Shown: positions 12,400 through 24,790, numbered from the stretch's first letter. The stretch is 64,000 bases of DNA from Phascolarctos cinereus (GCF_002099425.1 NW_018343979.1:731501-795500); one strand, 5' to 3'. Numbers and translations: made by a program. The notes: generated from the letters alone by a model not told the origin.

Positions 12400-12720
12400 A
12401 TGGTATGATATAGTAGAAAGAAAGGATGTTGGATTCAGAATCAGAAGACCTGGGTTTGAATCCTACCATTGCAAGTTTCAACCAATGTGATGGGTTGTCC
12501 TTTACACTGTGAGCTTCTTTAGAAAGAGGACTATCTTTGCCTTTCTTTGTATCCTCAGCATTTAATAGGATACCTTGTCACCTGTTAGGTGTGTAATAAA
12601 TGCCAGTTAACTGACTGGACAAATCATTTGATTTCTCTAGGCTTCAGTTTTCTCATCAGTAAAATAATGTGGTTGCACTAGGTAGCTTATAAAGTTCCTA
12701 CCATTTCTAAATGTAAGTGA
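12400..12720 (+). mobile_element. MIR SINE split by an L2 3' fragment
   Basis: MIR 5' half at 12400-12490 ('gaatcagaagacctgggtttgaatcc') and 3' half at 12612-12720 ('acaaatcatttgatttctctaggc', 'cagtaaaataatgtggttgcac'). Between them lies an L2-type 3' end (about 12500-12610: 'tttgtatcctcagcattta', 'gtgtaataaatgcc'). This is either nesting or chance adjacency. Confidence 0.6.
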
Positions 12721-12724
12721 TATA

Positions 12725-12910
12725 AAGGCTAGAGCTCTGGACTAGGAATCAGGAAGATCTAGTTTCAAGAAGCTTATTAACTATGTGACTTAGAAAGTCA
12801 CTTCACCTTTGCCAACCTGTGCTTCCTCATCTGTAAAATGGAATTCAAATACTGTATGTAAAATGCTTTGCAAATCTTAAAATGCTCTATAAATGTGAGC
12901 TATCATTAAA
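12725..12910 (+). mobile_element. THER1/MIR SINE
   Basis: Shows 'gctctggactaggaatcagga', 'cctcatctgtaaaatgg' and a 3' part 'aaaatgctttgcaaatctt' typical of the marsupial THER1 type. Confidence 0.75.
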
Positions 12911-12914
12911 TCTA

Positions 12915-13490
12915 AGGTCGTATTATTTTAAAATAGGACATCAAACCTGAAATAAGCAAACAAACAAAAAAGCAACAATTATACCCTGCTTCTAAAATAT
13001 TTAAGAGCAAAGGTTTTTTTGTCTCTGAGCCTAGCACTCTATCCACAATAAACATTATAAATGATTCAAATCTATGCAAAGATTTTTGTGTCTAAGTTGA
13101 GGTTTTTAAGGACAAAACATCACCTCGTGTTTTATTCTCTTCAACTACAATTATACTTCTATCTTTTTTCTTTTTCTAGCACACTGTTATCACTTCAATA
13201 AGTAGTTAGAATGTATTTCCTTCTCAAGATAGCAGATAGGCCCTCAAGGTCTCTGTAAACAGTAATTTTTGCTTATAGGCATTATTTCCAAGAAGTCCTA
13301 ACTTCTTAGTCAAACTTTCCATAGTTTTCAGAAGACAAAAATTATGTATCTATTGTTTTTCTCATTCTTCTATCTGAAATAAACTAAATCTAAGACAAAT
13401 ATGTGCTATATATTCAGTGACCACCCTCTCCTGGAAACTCTCATCTATCTGGGTTTTTACAGCATTGTTCTTATTTCTTTTTCTACTTAT
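12915..13490. other. No recognisable feature
   Basis: Nothing assigned. Confidence 0.45.
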
Positions 13491-13499
13491 CAAACAGGC

Positions 13500-13795
13500 A
13501 TTCTCAGACTCCTTTGTTGAATCTTCACCTGAATTATATCCCTTATTATAGGTATGCCTTAAAGGGGCATATACTAGGTCTGGTTTGTCTTCCTTACTGT
13601 ATTTGCTTTTGATGACCTCACTAACTTCCGCAGTGTCAATTATCTTCCTAACTCAGATCTATATATGCAATTCTTATCTCTGTACTAAACTGACTATTGA
13701 ATATTTCCAAATGAAGGTCTATTTGCATCTCAAATTCAATATGTCCTGCCCTTCTGCCTTCTGTTTATTTCTACCACTACTCCAGTCATGCTGAT
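13500..13795 (+). mobile_element. L2 LINE fragment, reverse-transcriptase region
   Basis: Diverged forward-strand L2-like segment; the stretch around 13600-13690 resembles the L2 RT block preceding the DSQIY motif. It is followed by a SINE and then more L2 at 13960. Confidence 0.4.
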
Positions 13796-13950
13796 CTATA
13801 TCTTGCCACTGGACCCAAAGTAGCTCTGGAGGAGAAAGTGAGATTAGTGACTTTGCACAGCCCTCCCTCACTTAAATTCAATTCACTTGCATGTCATGAC
13901 ATCACCTCCCTGATGTCATGGTGAATGACAAAAAGCAACAACAATTCACC
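13796..13950 (+). mobile_element. RTE-tailed SINE fragment
   Basis: Contains 'gccactggacccaaagtagc', 'catgacatcacctccctgatg' and an acaacaa tail, the marsupial SINE type whose 3' end resembles RTE LINEs (compare 61080-61113). It sits between two L2 pieces. Confidence 0.65.
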
Positions 13951-13959
13951 ACCACTACC

Positions 13960-14735
13960 CCCCACACCTACTCCCCACATACCACTTTTCATCTTCTGCT
14001 CTTCATTATGGTAATTAGATCATTATATACCTTGCTTCTCAAAAGGACACTATCAATCAGCTACTAGTGGATCAACTCACTGTTCCTGTAATTCCCCAAA
14101 CCAAAACTTACCTTTGTCACTACTTCACTATATCAGTGTTTCCTTCCTTCATAGAATGTAAGTCTCAAGGGAGGAACTCGCACTTTTATGTTTATATCCA
14201 GAGATCATACCATGTCATTCCACTCTTCAATGAATGCCAGTGGATGTTGATTATCTCAATATCGTGAAATGTTTTGAATTTGAAATGCTTCACAACTGTC
14301 TCCAATATTGCAGTTCCATTTTGTTACAATGCCCTTTCACCTGTTTTGTGGCATACGAATTTGGTCTTCACGCACATTCTTTTTCCCACCTCCCTGCCTT
14401 TGTCTGTCCAATCTGTCCTGTCTGGAATGTCCTCCTTCTTCACCTTCATCTGCTAGAATCCATAGTTCTTTTTCAAGAGCCAGATAGATCCAATGTCACT
14501 TCCTATCCAAGACTTTTTCAGATTTCCCCTGGCTGCTAGCACCTCCATGCCTTGAAATGTCTTTTTATTTATTTCACATATATTTTGCATGATTTTTATT
14601 TGTGTACCTGAATGTTGTCTTCCCAAATAGTCTCTCCCTTTGAGAAGATTTCATCCTGTTTCATTTTTGTCTTTGTATACCCTAGTACCAAGAACAATGT
14701 CTGAGACACAGGAGTTATTTAATAAATTATCAGAA
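13960..14735 (+). mobile_element. L2 LINE fragment, C-terminus and 3' end
   Basis: The block at 14390-14540 encodes CPxCPVWNVLLL-like and F(Q)ISPGC-like remnants of the L2 C-terminus. It ends near 14700-14735 with 'gtaccaagaacaatgtctgag ... tttaataaatta', the diverged L2 3' terminus. Confidence 0.6.
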
Positions 14736-14769
14736 ATTGATTCCTTTTTAATATGGCCCTTTAATTTTT

Positions 14770-15140
14770 TCTTTTGGTAGCAAAGAGCTGGAAACTAAGT
14801 AAATGACCACAGATTGGGGAATGGCTAAACAAATTGTGACACTTGAATTTCTTGGAATATTCCTGAGCTCTAAGAAACTGACTATGAAGAATTCAAAGAG
14901 GATTGGGAAGACTTGTATAAATTTATATAGAGTGACGTAAGCTGAGCTAGGGAAACAATATATATGACTATGAAATAACGCAAATGAAAGGGATAACAAC
15001 AAAATGAATGATGCATAATTATCATGACCAAGAATGGCCCCACAGAAGAGATAAGAATACATGTCTCTATTCCTTCTCTTGTGTGGTGGGGAGCTGTGGG
15101 TGAAGAACATTGCATACACAGAGTAGCCGAAAGACTTAGT
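14770..15140 (+). mobile_element. Old L1 3' end
   Basis: Starts with 'gtagcaaagagctggaaact' and 'gattggggaatggctaaacaa', the conserved end of L1 ORF2, then a diverged 3' UTR. Older than the copies at 19556-22375 and 35385-36448. Confidence 0.65.
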
Positions 15141-15384
15141 GGAATTTCAAGCTTTAATACCTTCAAACTCCACTGACTTTTGGTACACTGTTGATACACT
15201 AATGAATTTTGCTGAACTACTTTCAATTCCATTCATTCTCCTCCTTCTCTTTGTCCCCTTCTCCAGCCCCTTTTTATATACAAAAGATCTTTATGGGTCC
15301 CCTTCTACATGGGAGATATTTTAGAATAAGAAGGTATGGCCAGTAAAATGATTATATGTCAATATAATTTTTGAGGAGAGTTAA

Positions 15385-15655
15385 AGGAGAAAGGGAACAA
15401 GCATTTGTTAAGCACCTACTATATGACAGGCACCACAATATGTATTTAATAAATATTATCTCATTTGATCCCCATGACAACCCTGGGAAGAAGGTGCTAT
15501 AATTATATTCATTTTAGATGGGGAAACTGAGGTAGACAGAGGTTAAAAGACTTGCCCGAGGTCACACAACTAGTATCAGAGTCTGGATTTGAACTCAGAT
15601 CTTCCTGACTCTAGGCCCAGCACTCTACCCAGTGTGCCACCCATTTGCCTTTGCG
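15385..15655 (-). mobile_element. THER1/MIR SINE, near full length
   Basis: Reverse-strand copy: 'ttgttaagcacctactat', 'ctcatttgatccccatgacaac', 'gaaactgaggtagacagagg', 'ggtcacacaactag', 'ttgaactcagatcttcctgac', 'agtgtgccacc'. Confidence 0.85.
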
Positions 15656-15659
15656 AAAA

Positions 15660-16910
15660 GGCATACAACAGAGCAAGAATATAGGGAAAATAGGATATTA
15701 AAATGCAGATATGATATAAGAAAGATGAGTTATGTTTTATGTGCATATCAGAATTAAAATAGAGTGACTTGCTGTCAGAGTTGTTAGAGTTGACTAAAGT
15801 AAGAAACACTGTTATTATGGTCATTTTAGCACAATGTTGTATTGCTTCAAGATTTGCCCAAAGGTTAAATTAAGCAGTATCTTTAGGGATCTCAGTTTTT
15901 TTTAAGGTGACCAGCAAGGTCTATACCAGTCTGCCTATACCAGTCTTCCTTAGACTATCATGGAAGAAGGATTATAATATCTCAGAAGGGAAATAATAAT
16001 CAGATTGGACTATGTTATATATGAATATAAGGATTTAACTTAAAACCCACATTTGTTTGACAACATGATGCTGCATATCAAATAACTCATTTATCTTTGT
16101 TGTTAAAATAATGCTGCAATTTGGAGAACACTGATAAGGCAAAACTTCGTAAAAAGACATTTTGCTCAATTTGCCAAGAATAGCAAACCTCCATTATAAA
16201 TGGAAATTAAGTATTTCTTAAGGTTTGGCTACATTTATACTTCCTACAGCATTTTCCAAAGGGGAACAAATGTTTGACTTCACATCAATGTGTAGCTTAA
16301 AGAGAAGGTGGGTCCATGCCAATGGATTTTTCAGGTTACAAGTATTAGAATCTCACTGAGTTCAGGGATGTGGTAATTCTTTTCTGAGATGTTCAAGCTA
16401 AGGCTGAAAGAAGTATACTGAGCCTCAGTTGGTTCCTACATAACTAATCCCTCTCAAACTCCAAATCCACTTGGATATTAATGCCATAAGAAAATGAGTA
16501 CATTGACCTCCACTGTCTGAGATTGTATTTGTGAAACAGTTTAAAGAAGCTCATAACTGTATGCTTATTAAAGAGATGAAGGGATTAAAATGTTTCTTCT
16601 AAGCCATGGGGCTCTTTTATGGTTGTTTGAGAAAAAAATAAGTGTTGTATAAGAAAGCAATTTATGCAGTCTTTTCAGTGATGTTGGTGCCACAGCAGGA
16701 GCATAAGAATAACCCTTTTGTACAGAAGGTTTCATAAGAAAGACAAATTTTGTTAGTCACCAGAGTAACCAAAAGTACAATCTAGAAAATAAGTGGCTAA
16801 AATTACATATTGTTAATTAATTCTGCATAGATACTTAAATTTATTGTAGCATAAATTGCATATGGAGTAATATTTAGAAGATTTTTGAAATTTCATTATT
16901 AAAGAATAGT
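15660..16910. other. No recognisable feature
   Basis: AT-rich; no repeat or exon assigned. Confidence 0.45.
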
Positions 16911-16919
16911 AGATCCCTA

Positions 16920-17025
16920 TGAGAGACAGCATGATATAGTATCTGGCCTCAGAGCCAGAAAGACTTGGGTTCAAGTCTTGCCTTTGACACAAACTCATTT
17001 AATGACCCTGAGCACCTGCCATTAC
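16920..17025 (+). mobile_element. MIR SINE 5' half
   Basis: Shows 'gacagcatgatatagta' and 'gacttgggttcaagtc', then a diverged box-B-to-core region. Confidence 0.65.
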
Positions 17026-17184
17026 TCTAAGAAAAATACTGAGAGTATGAGTTCCAAAGTAAAGTCTAATGATGATCTAAACTGATAAAGGATATTTCAT
17101 CATTTAACAGTTCCAATAAATTTACAGGCCCAGGGTCTATCTCTATCCCTTAGATCTGCAGATTTGAATTTGCAATGGCTATCA

Positions 17185-17340
17185 GAGGGTCCCTAGTTTG
17201 GCTCCTTTATTTTATAGATGAAGAACTGAGGCACAGAGAGGTTAATTGATTTGTGCAAGATCACACAAGTAATAAATAGAAAGCCAGTATTCAAACCATG
17301 TTGCTCTCACTCTGGATTCATTATTCTTTCCAGTGTAACA
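17185..17340 (-). mobile_element. MIR SINE
   Basis: Reverse strand: 'tttatagatgaagaactgagg', 'agatcacacaagtaat', 'cagtattcaaacc'. Confidence 0.7.
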
Positions 17341-17344
17341 CTGA

Positions 17345-18190
17345 CCCACTACCCCCCATTGTTTGAAGGCCAGGTTCATTACATTTCACACTTCTCCAGT
17401 GTTTTATAGTAGCTGAAAGGGGTTTCGGGGACTTAGGCTTTGCCACTGGCTCCAATATCCACAAAGGTATTCGCTTAAATGTAGGGGGATCTTCTATATC
17501 CAAGAACCTCTTCAATATTTAACAGGTAAGCTTTTTTGAAGAAATATATACTTTAACAAATATGCCTCAAAGAATATGGGGCACAATCACCTACTCTGTC
17601 TCTGACAAGGGGAAAGAGATTTAGTTCATATTTTAGTTCAGTTCCCATGTAATGCAGTTCCAGGTCCAAGTCCAAAGTCACCCTTGTGTTTGAGCACTAG
17701 GTGCTTTGGCATTCCCTGCTGGGCTGGCTGGTCACTACATCACACGTAGAATCTTGGCTCCAAGGGTCTGATAGGGATTACTACCAGTACCTAGAAACTG
17801 AGAGGGACCAATGTAATAGAAGAAATAAAGGCCCATTTCTCAGAGCCACAGGGTACAAAGGAAAGCTGGGGAAGGAACTTTACACCTTCTCTTCTCTCTG
17901 GTGTAGTTCACATGACCCATACTGAGAGTAAGCCTTTACCCTCTCTGGATGCCAAGGAGAAAAGAGAGCATGGCTGTTCCGGTCTGGTAGTTTTAAAGAA
18001 AGCCTATTCTGACTACATAATTAATCAAAAGAAGCTACAGCCATTCAAATGGTTGGAAGGCACATGATGTTTCCATGCTAGGTGATTTGGGCATGCTCCC
18101 AAAACCCCATTATACCAGAATATCATTAATCACATGATATATTATCATGTCAGTTACCAAATTGCTTTAAATGGAGTCGCTATTCTTTCC
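17345..18190. other. Unclassified, less AT-rich stretch
   Basis: Base composition is more even than in the surroundings, but I see no conserved frame, splice-flanked exon or known repeat. It could be an old unlisted repeat. Confidence 0.35.
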
Positions 18191-18194
18191 ATTC

Positions 18195-18790
18195 ATAAAA
18201 CAATTAAACTACAGACATTTATTAAGTCTACAATGTCCAAGATGCTGTGCTACACCCAGAGGGAGATACAAAGTTAACTTCTGCCATCAAAGAGTTATAA
18301 TCCAGTAAGGGTAAGAAGGATGATAAAAAATATACACAAATAATTCTGTAAATGCATGAGAGAAATAGAAACAAAACAAGTACATATTATGAGAGGTCCA
18401 AGAACGGAAAAAAAAATATTTCAGTCCAGGTGTAGTTAGTGCATGAGGATCTGAGACGGGGATGAGGTAGCCTATGAGATTGGCATAGAAGGATGGAAAG
18501 CACTTTCAAAAAGAATAGTTTTAGTACCAACTAGGTAGTTTGGGTAGATAAAAAGAAACTATGGTCCCATTACCATAGGAATGTAAAAATCTAGTTACAA
18601 AGAGAAGCCATGTAGAGTAGTAATCACAAAATAAACTAAAATGTGATAAGGATTTTGAGACTTTAACAATAATGTGATCAAATGCTGTGGGGTTTTAGAA
18701 GAGGTGATATTTTGTGGATGGGTTTTCAAGAAAGGTGACACAGAGGCACTAGGATATGAGCAAGGATAGATTTTTACAGAAGTAGAATAG
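18195..18790 (-). mobile_element. L2 LINE 3' region remnant
   Basis: Reverse-strand L2 3' terminus ('cagacatttattaagtctac', 'atgctgtgctacaccc') followed by diverged upstream L2 ('gaagaggtgatattttgtgg ... ttttcaagaaagg'). Confidence 0.5.
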
Positions 18791-18835
18791 ATTGCTCAAG
18801 ATTCATGATGTTTCTGTTGTTTGTTATATTATGTT

Positions 18836-18866
18836 GTTTTTTGTTTTTGTTTTTGTTTTTTTAACT
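18836..18866. repeat. (GTTTTT)n simple repeat
   Basis: Run of gttttttgtttttgtttttg units. Confidence 0.8.
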
Positions 18867-19389
18867 GAGAAACCAGTGGTTAACACTGCTCTACAATGAA
18901 AGTATAAACTGTTTATTTAGCCTTTAGTTTTCTTAGATTCCCCTAACTATTGAATCATTCATTTGGGTTTTGTTCTGTATTTTCCCCTAACCAAAATTTC
19001 TAATGCTCTTTTAATTTCTGGAGCAAACTCCTTCTACATTTTGTCACCTTTCCTTTTTACATGGAAGTAGAAAGAAATTGCCTTCTGTCCTTCCTTCTAT
19101 TTTTCTATCCTCATGCTTTATGGGAAAGAAAAGGGGAAGTGAGAGAGGAGGGGAATACTAAATGGCCAGCTGAGTCCTTAGTAAGATTCATTTACATCTC
19201 AGTACAAATGGAAGACTGTTGGTCTCTGAGAGTTCTATATGATTTAGGAAACCTCAACTAGAATTTTTATATTCATAAATAGAGAAATCATTCTAGGCCA
19301 GGAAAGGCAAGAATAATGGCATAGAAGCAAAAAGATGGGTTGGAAGCCAACTGTGAAGACAAACTGAAACAACTATAAAGGTATGAAAC

Positions 19390-19555
19390 AGAAGAAAATA
19401 TACTAGTTTAGTGTCAGAGGTCCTGCATTCAAATTATGGTTGTTACATTTCCTACCAGCAAGAATTTGATTAAGTCCCTTCACTTTTCTGTATTTCATTT
19501 TCCTCATCTGTAAAATGAGGGCATTAGAATAGACACTTTAGAGGTCTATCAAAGT
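19390..19555 (+). mobile_element. MIR SINE
   Basis: Shows 'cctgcattcaaattatgg' and 'cctcatctgtaaaatgagggcat'. Its 3' end abuts the L1 at 19556. Confidence 0.7.
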
Positions 19556-22375
19556 TAATCATCACCCAATGTTGCTGTTACTGTGTACAAAGTTCTCCTG
19601 GTTCTGCTCACTTCACTCAGCATCAGACCACACAAGTCTTTCAAGGCTTTATCTGAAGTCTGACTGCTCATCATTTCTTATAGCACAATAGTATTCTATT
19701 ACATTCATATACCTCAGCTTGTTCAGCAATTCTTCAATTGATGGGCATCCCCTTAATTTCCGATTCTTTGCCATGACAAAAAGAGCCGCTATAAATATTT
19801 TTGTACATGTGGGTCTTTTTTTACAATTTTGATGATCTCTTTGGGATACAGCCCTAGAAGTGGTATTGCTGGGTCAAAGGGTATGCATAGTTTTATAGCC
19901 CTTTTGGCATAGTTACAAATTGCTCTCCAGAATGGTTGAGCAGTTCACAACTCCACCAACAATGCATTAGTGTTCCAGGTTTCCCCACACCTTCTCCAAC
20001 ATCTATCATTTTCCTGTTTTATCATGTTGGCCAAAGTGATAGGTGTGATGTGGTACTTCGGGATTGTTTTGATTTACATTTCTCTAATCAATAGTGATTT
20101 AGAGCATTTTTTCATATGACTATAGAAGGCTTTAATTTCTTCATTTGAGAACTGTCTGTTCATATTCTTCGACCACTTATCATTTGGGGAATGACTTGTA
20201 TTCTTACAAATTTGACTTAGTTCTCTCTGTATTTTAACACTGAGGCCCTTATGAGAGACACTGGTTGCAAAAATTCTTTCCCAATTTTCTGCTTCCCTCT
20301 TAGTCTTGGTTGTATTGGCTTTGTTTCTGTAAAAACTTTTCAATTTAATGCAATCAAAATTATCCATTTTGTGTTTCATAATGATCTCTGTCTCCTGTTT
20401 GGTCATGAATTCTTCTGTTCTCCATAAACCTGACAAGAACACTATTTCTTGCTCTCCCTTGTTTGCTAATAGTATCAGACTTCATATCTAAATCATGAGC
20501 CCATTTTCACTTTATTTTGTTATACGGTGCGAGATTTTGGTCTATGCCTAGTTTCTGCCATATTCTTTTCTAGTTTTCCCAGAAGTTTTTGTCAAATAAT
20601 GAGATCTTATCCCAGAAGCTGGGGTCTTTGGGTTTATCAAATAATAGATCACTATAGTCATTGACTACTGTGTCTTGCATACCTAACCTATTCCACTGAT
20701 CTGCCATTCTATTTCTTAGCCAGTGCCAAGTAGTTTTGATGATTGTTGCTTTATAATGCAATTTAAGATCTGGAACAGCTAGGACACCTTCCCCTGGATT
20801 TCTTTTCATTAGTTCTCTTGATATTCTGTACCTTTTGTTATTCCAAATGAATTTTGTTATTATTTTTTCTAACTCTTTAAAATATTTTTGGTAGTTTCAT
20901 TGGTATGGCACTGAATAAGTTAATTAATTTAGGTAGAATTGTCATTTTTATAATATTAGCTCAGCCTACCCATGAGCAACTGATGTTTTTCCAATTATTT
21001 AGATATGACTTTATTTGTGTGAAAAGTGTTTTGTAATTGTGTTCATATAGTTCCTGGGTTTGTTTCAACAGGCAAACTCCTAAATATTTTATAATGTGTA
21101 CAGTAACTTTAAATGGAATTTCTCTATTTCTTTGCTGTTGGGCTTTGTTGGTAATATATAGAAATACTGATGATTTATGTGGGTTTATTTCATAGCCTGC
21201 AACTTTGCTAAAGTTGTTTATTATTTCAAGTAGTTTTTTACTTGATTCTGTAGGATTCTTTAAGTAGATCATCATACCATCTGCAAAGAGTGATAGCTTT
21301 GTTTCTTCTTTGCCTATTCTGATACCTTCAATTTCTTTTTCTTTTCTTATTGCTAAAGCTATTGAACAACAGTGGTGATAATGAACATCTTTGTTTCACC
21401 CCTGCTTTTATTGGAAATGCTTCTAGCTTCTCTATATTATATATGATGCTTGCTGAAGGTTTTAAGTAGATGCTACTTATTATTTTAAGGAGGACTACAT
21501 TTATTCCTATGTTCTCTAGTGTTTTTAGTAGAAATGGGTATCGTATTTTGTCAAAAGCTTTTTCTGTATCTATTGAGATGATCATGCGGTTTCTGTTGGT
21601 TTTGGTGTTGATATGCTCAATTATGCTGATAGTTTTCCTAATATTGAACCAGCCCTGCATTCCTGGTATAAATCCTACCTGGTCATAGTGTGTTATTCTT
21701 GTGGGTAAGTTGCTGTAATCTTTTTGCTAATATTTTATTAAAATTCTTGCATCTATATTCATTAGAGAAATTGGTCTATAATTTTCTTTCTCTGTTTTGA
21801 CTCTTCCCAGTGTAGGTATCAGCACCATATTTGTATTTGGCCCCTGGAGGTTGCCTGCTCACCCAGGCCTTCTGCTTTCTTTGGCTCCTTGATAATGGAT
21901 GTTTCGCTGCTGCAGGATGTCTCTTTGCCTGGGCTTTCCCTCTTGGAGATACACTTCCCAGAGTTTTGCCTAGATACTGGGAGACTTGGTTGCCAGAGAA
22001 CACCATGACATCTGGTGGTTTTCTGAGCCAGTTTCCACTGGCTCCCCTGCCCACATCAAGTTACTCAAGGGCCCTGGTGCCAGTGCTTGCCTACTGTACC
22101 TCCCAGGGTTCAGGATCTTCCCTTGGTATGCTGAGGCCAGGGCCTTTTGCTAGCTTGCTGACATGTCTCCTGCTCTGCACTGCTCCCTCTCCTCCAGTGC
22201 AAGAGGGACCTTTCCATTAATCCGTCAAGCTTCCTGAGCTACAAGACTGCTGCACCCCATCTTTCTACTGGTTCAGCTGTTCCAGGATTTTTCCTGGGGC
22301 TATATTTTCTGGGCTTTGAGAAGTTAACAGGGGAGAGTGAGAGGGCCTTACTTCTCACTCCAGAATCTTGGCTTA
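19556..22375 (-). mobile_element. Internally deleted L1: 5'UTR joined to ORF2 reverse transcriptase
   Basis: On the reverse strand an L1 5' UTR (22375 to 21837, with a gccaagattctgg 5' end) runs straight into ORF2 just before the RT fingers (21836). It continues through the RT and C-terminal domain to the ORF2 end near 19690, with a short 3' piece. ORF1 and the ORF2 endonuclease are missing. RT landmarks: the [16 protein letters not shown] block at 21620-21670, KAFDKI at 21540-21560, and the active-site box near 21265-21300, which reads FADGMM where FADDM is usual, so one catalytic Asp is lost. The 3' UTR is truncated and the left end abuts a MIR. Part of it (19846-20660) is copied at 23325-24139. 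Confidence 0.8.
19846..20660 (-). repeat. Left arm of an 815-bp perfect inverted repeat
   Basis: Base n here pairs with base 43985-n in 23325-24139. I compared the arms line by line over their full length and saw no mismatch or gap. The arm is an internal slice of L1 ORF2 (a 122-residue frame is identical in both arms). Confidence 0.95.
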
Positions 22376-22893
22376 GCATTTTTCATCATGAGTCTTTTCT
22401 TGCGTGTGATCATTGTGTTACTGAGAACATGTAAGTCAGTCACTGTTGTGAAATACTTTACTGTGTACAATGTTCTCCTGGTTCTGCTGCCTTCACTTTG
22501 TATCAGTTCATGTAAGGCTTTTTAGGTTTATTTTCTGAAATCATCCTATTTATCATTTCTTATAGCACAATTGTATCCCATTGCAATTATATAATACAAT
22601 TTATTCAGCCATTCCCCAATTGATGAGCATCCTGTCAATTTCCAATTCTTAGTCACCATAAAAAGAGTTGCTATAAATATTTTTGTACAAATAAGTTATT
22701 TTCCTTAATTTCTTTCTGATACAGACCTAGTATTGCTGGATCACAGTTTTATAGTCCTTTGGGCATAGTTCCAAATTGCTCTCCAGAATGGTTAAATCAG
22801 TTCACAATTCCAACAAAAGAGCATTAGTGCCTCAGTTTTCCACATTCCTTCCAAAATTTATCATTTTCCTTTTTTGTTATATTAAAAGCTATT
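22376..22893 (-). mobile_element. Old L1 3' end
   Basis: Reverse-strand end of ORF2 and start of the 3' UTR, clearly more diverged than the flanking L1 arms. Landmarks: 'cattccccaattgatgagcatcc', 'accataaaaagagttgctataaat', 'tgctctccagaatggtt'. Confidence 0.75.
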
Positions 22894-23324
22894 TAACTGC
22901 CTTCAGTGATGTTTTACATAGTTTACAGTTTCTTTTAAACCGTCATATAATCAGAGACAGGTAAATCAGCTCATTCCCTACAAGTACACTGAGTACTGTT
23001 GATGCAGCTCCCTATGTGGAAGGGTCTGTGAAGTCAGCTTCTTTAGCTGACTTCTTCCTGCTAGATGACAACCAATGTTGTAAGGGGAGAGGTTCTATGC
23101 CCTTTTCGCTATAGCTAAAGAAGTCAAACAGAGAGACCAAGACAAAGGTATACTAAGACCTGTTAAATGCAACTAAGTTCAAATTCCCCTTCCCTCCAGT
23201 CAATTAAACAGACTCCCCTCTACCATGTGCTTCGCAAACAAGAATCAATTATATAATACCTACAGATGCTCCAAGGACTCATCAAGGAATTTTTATTGCA
23301 TTGTATCACAGTGTTTTCACAAGC
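22894..23324. other. Unclassified sequence in the inverted-repeat spacer
   Basis: No family recognised. It contains a small perfect stem: gaagtcagct, a 5-base loop, then agctgacttc (23030-23054). Confidence 0.4.
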
Positions 23325-24139
23325 TGACTATAGTGATCTATTATTTGATAAACCCAAAGACCCCAGCTTCTGGGATAAGATCTCATTATTTGACAAAAAC
23401 TTCTGGGAAAACTAGAAAAGAATATGGCAGAAACTAGGCATAGACCAAAATCTCGCACCGTATAACAAAATAAAGTGAAAATGGGCTCATGATTTAGATA
23501 TGAAGTCTGATACTATTAGCAAACAAGGGAGAGCAAGAAATAGTGTTCTTGTCAGGTTTATGGAGAACAGAAGAATTCATGACCAAACAGGAGACAGAGA
23601 TCATTATGAAACACAAAATGGATAATTTTGATTGCATTAAATTGAAAAGTTTTTACAGAAACAAAGCCAATACAACCAAGACTAAGAGGGAAGCAGAAAA
23701 TTGGGAAAGAATTTTTGCAACCAGTGTCTCTCATAAGGGCCTCAGTGTTAAAATACAGAGAGAACTAAGTCAAATTTGTAAGAATACAAGTCATTCCCCA
23801 AATGATAAGTGGTCGAAGAATATGAACAGACAGTTCTCAAATGAAGAAATTAAAGCCTTCTATAGTCATATGAAAAAATGCTCTAAATCACTATTGATTA
23901 GAGAAATGTAAATCAAAACAATCCCGAAGTACCACATCACACCTATCACTTTGGCCAACATGATAAAACAGGAAAATGATAGATGTTGGAGAAGGTGTGG
24001 GGAAACCTGGAACACTAATGCATTGTTGGTGGAGTTGTGAACTGCTCAACCATTCTGGAGAGCAATTTGTAACTATGCCAAAAGGGCTATAAAACTATGC
24101 ATACCCTTTGACCCAGCAATACCACTTCTAGGGCTGTAT
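23325..24139 (+). repeat. Right arm of an 815-bp perfect inverted repeat
   Basis: Exact reverse complement of 19846-20660. L1 similarity starts and stops exactly at the arm edges, with no 3' UTR, poly(A) or flanking direct repeat, so it is not an ordinary separate L1 insertion. Confidence 0.95.
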
Positions 24140-24504
24140 TATTGACAGGGAATAAAATGTCCAGCTGTTAAAAAATCACAAAATAACCACATGTATTTTT
24201 ATGGGGGAAATATATCAATTGGAAATGAAATATAACTTTTATGAGGTAAAGTGTCATGTCACATACTTTATGGCTGCGACTCATCAACAAACTTAAAAAC
24301 ATTCGTTTAGTATCTAAAACGGTGTGTTTTGTTTTAAAGGATTCATCAAGCTTAGTAGAAAGAACTGAATGGGAAATGTGGCATCTAGAAACTGTAACTT
24401 AGAAATAACATGTCAGCAATAGTTTCCTGGTTTGTTAAATGATAGGATTACATTTTTGTGAGAAAAATAACCAACAGTTACGTAAGAATTTCAGCTCTTT
24501 TAAA

Positions 24505-24580
24505 GGATTTTTGTCCTTGCATCTAGCACTGTGCCTGGCAATTAGAAGATTAATAAATGTTTGGTGATTGATGTATTTGC
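24505..24580 (+). mobile_element. L2 LINE 3' terminus
   Basis: Shows 'tctagcactgtgcctggcaat' and 'ttaataaatgtttggtgattgatg', the L2 3' end. Confidence 0.7.
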
Positions 24581-24599
24581 TACTTTAAGTTTCCCAAAG

Positions 24600-24790
24600 T
24601 GTTTTCCTTATAAAAAAATTCTGTAAGACAGGTAATATATTATTATACCCAGTTAACAAATGGGTATAATAGCAATTGCTGTGACACACTAAATGGTTCT
24701 CCCATGATTACAGAATTCCCAAATAACCAGAGAAGGCTTTGAAACTAGGTATCCTGAGCTCAGGCTCAACATTGTAACATGTCACTTCTG
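24600..24790 (-). mobile_element. MIR-like SINE
   Basis: Diverged reverse-strand MIR: a 'gattacagaattcccaaat' core and 'tttgaaactaggtatcctgagctc'. Confidence 0.45.

Noticed and set aside
17345-18190. Possible exon or LTR because of more even base composition
   Set aside because: No conserved frame, no convincing splice pair and no LTR ends.
23030-23054. Perfect 10-bp stem with a 5-base loop
   Set aside because: One short stem of this size is expected by chance in a window this long. No terminator or RNA gene context.
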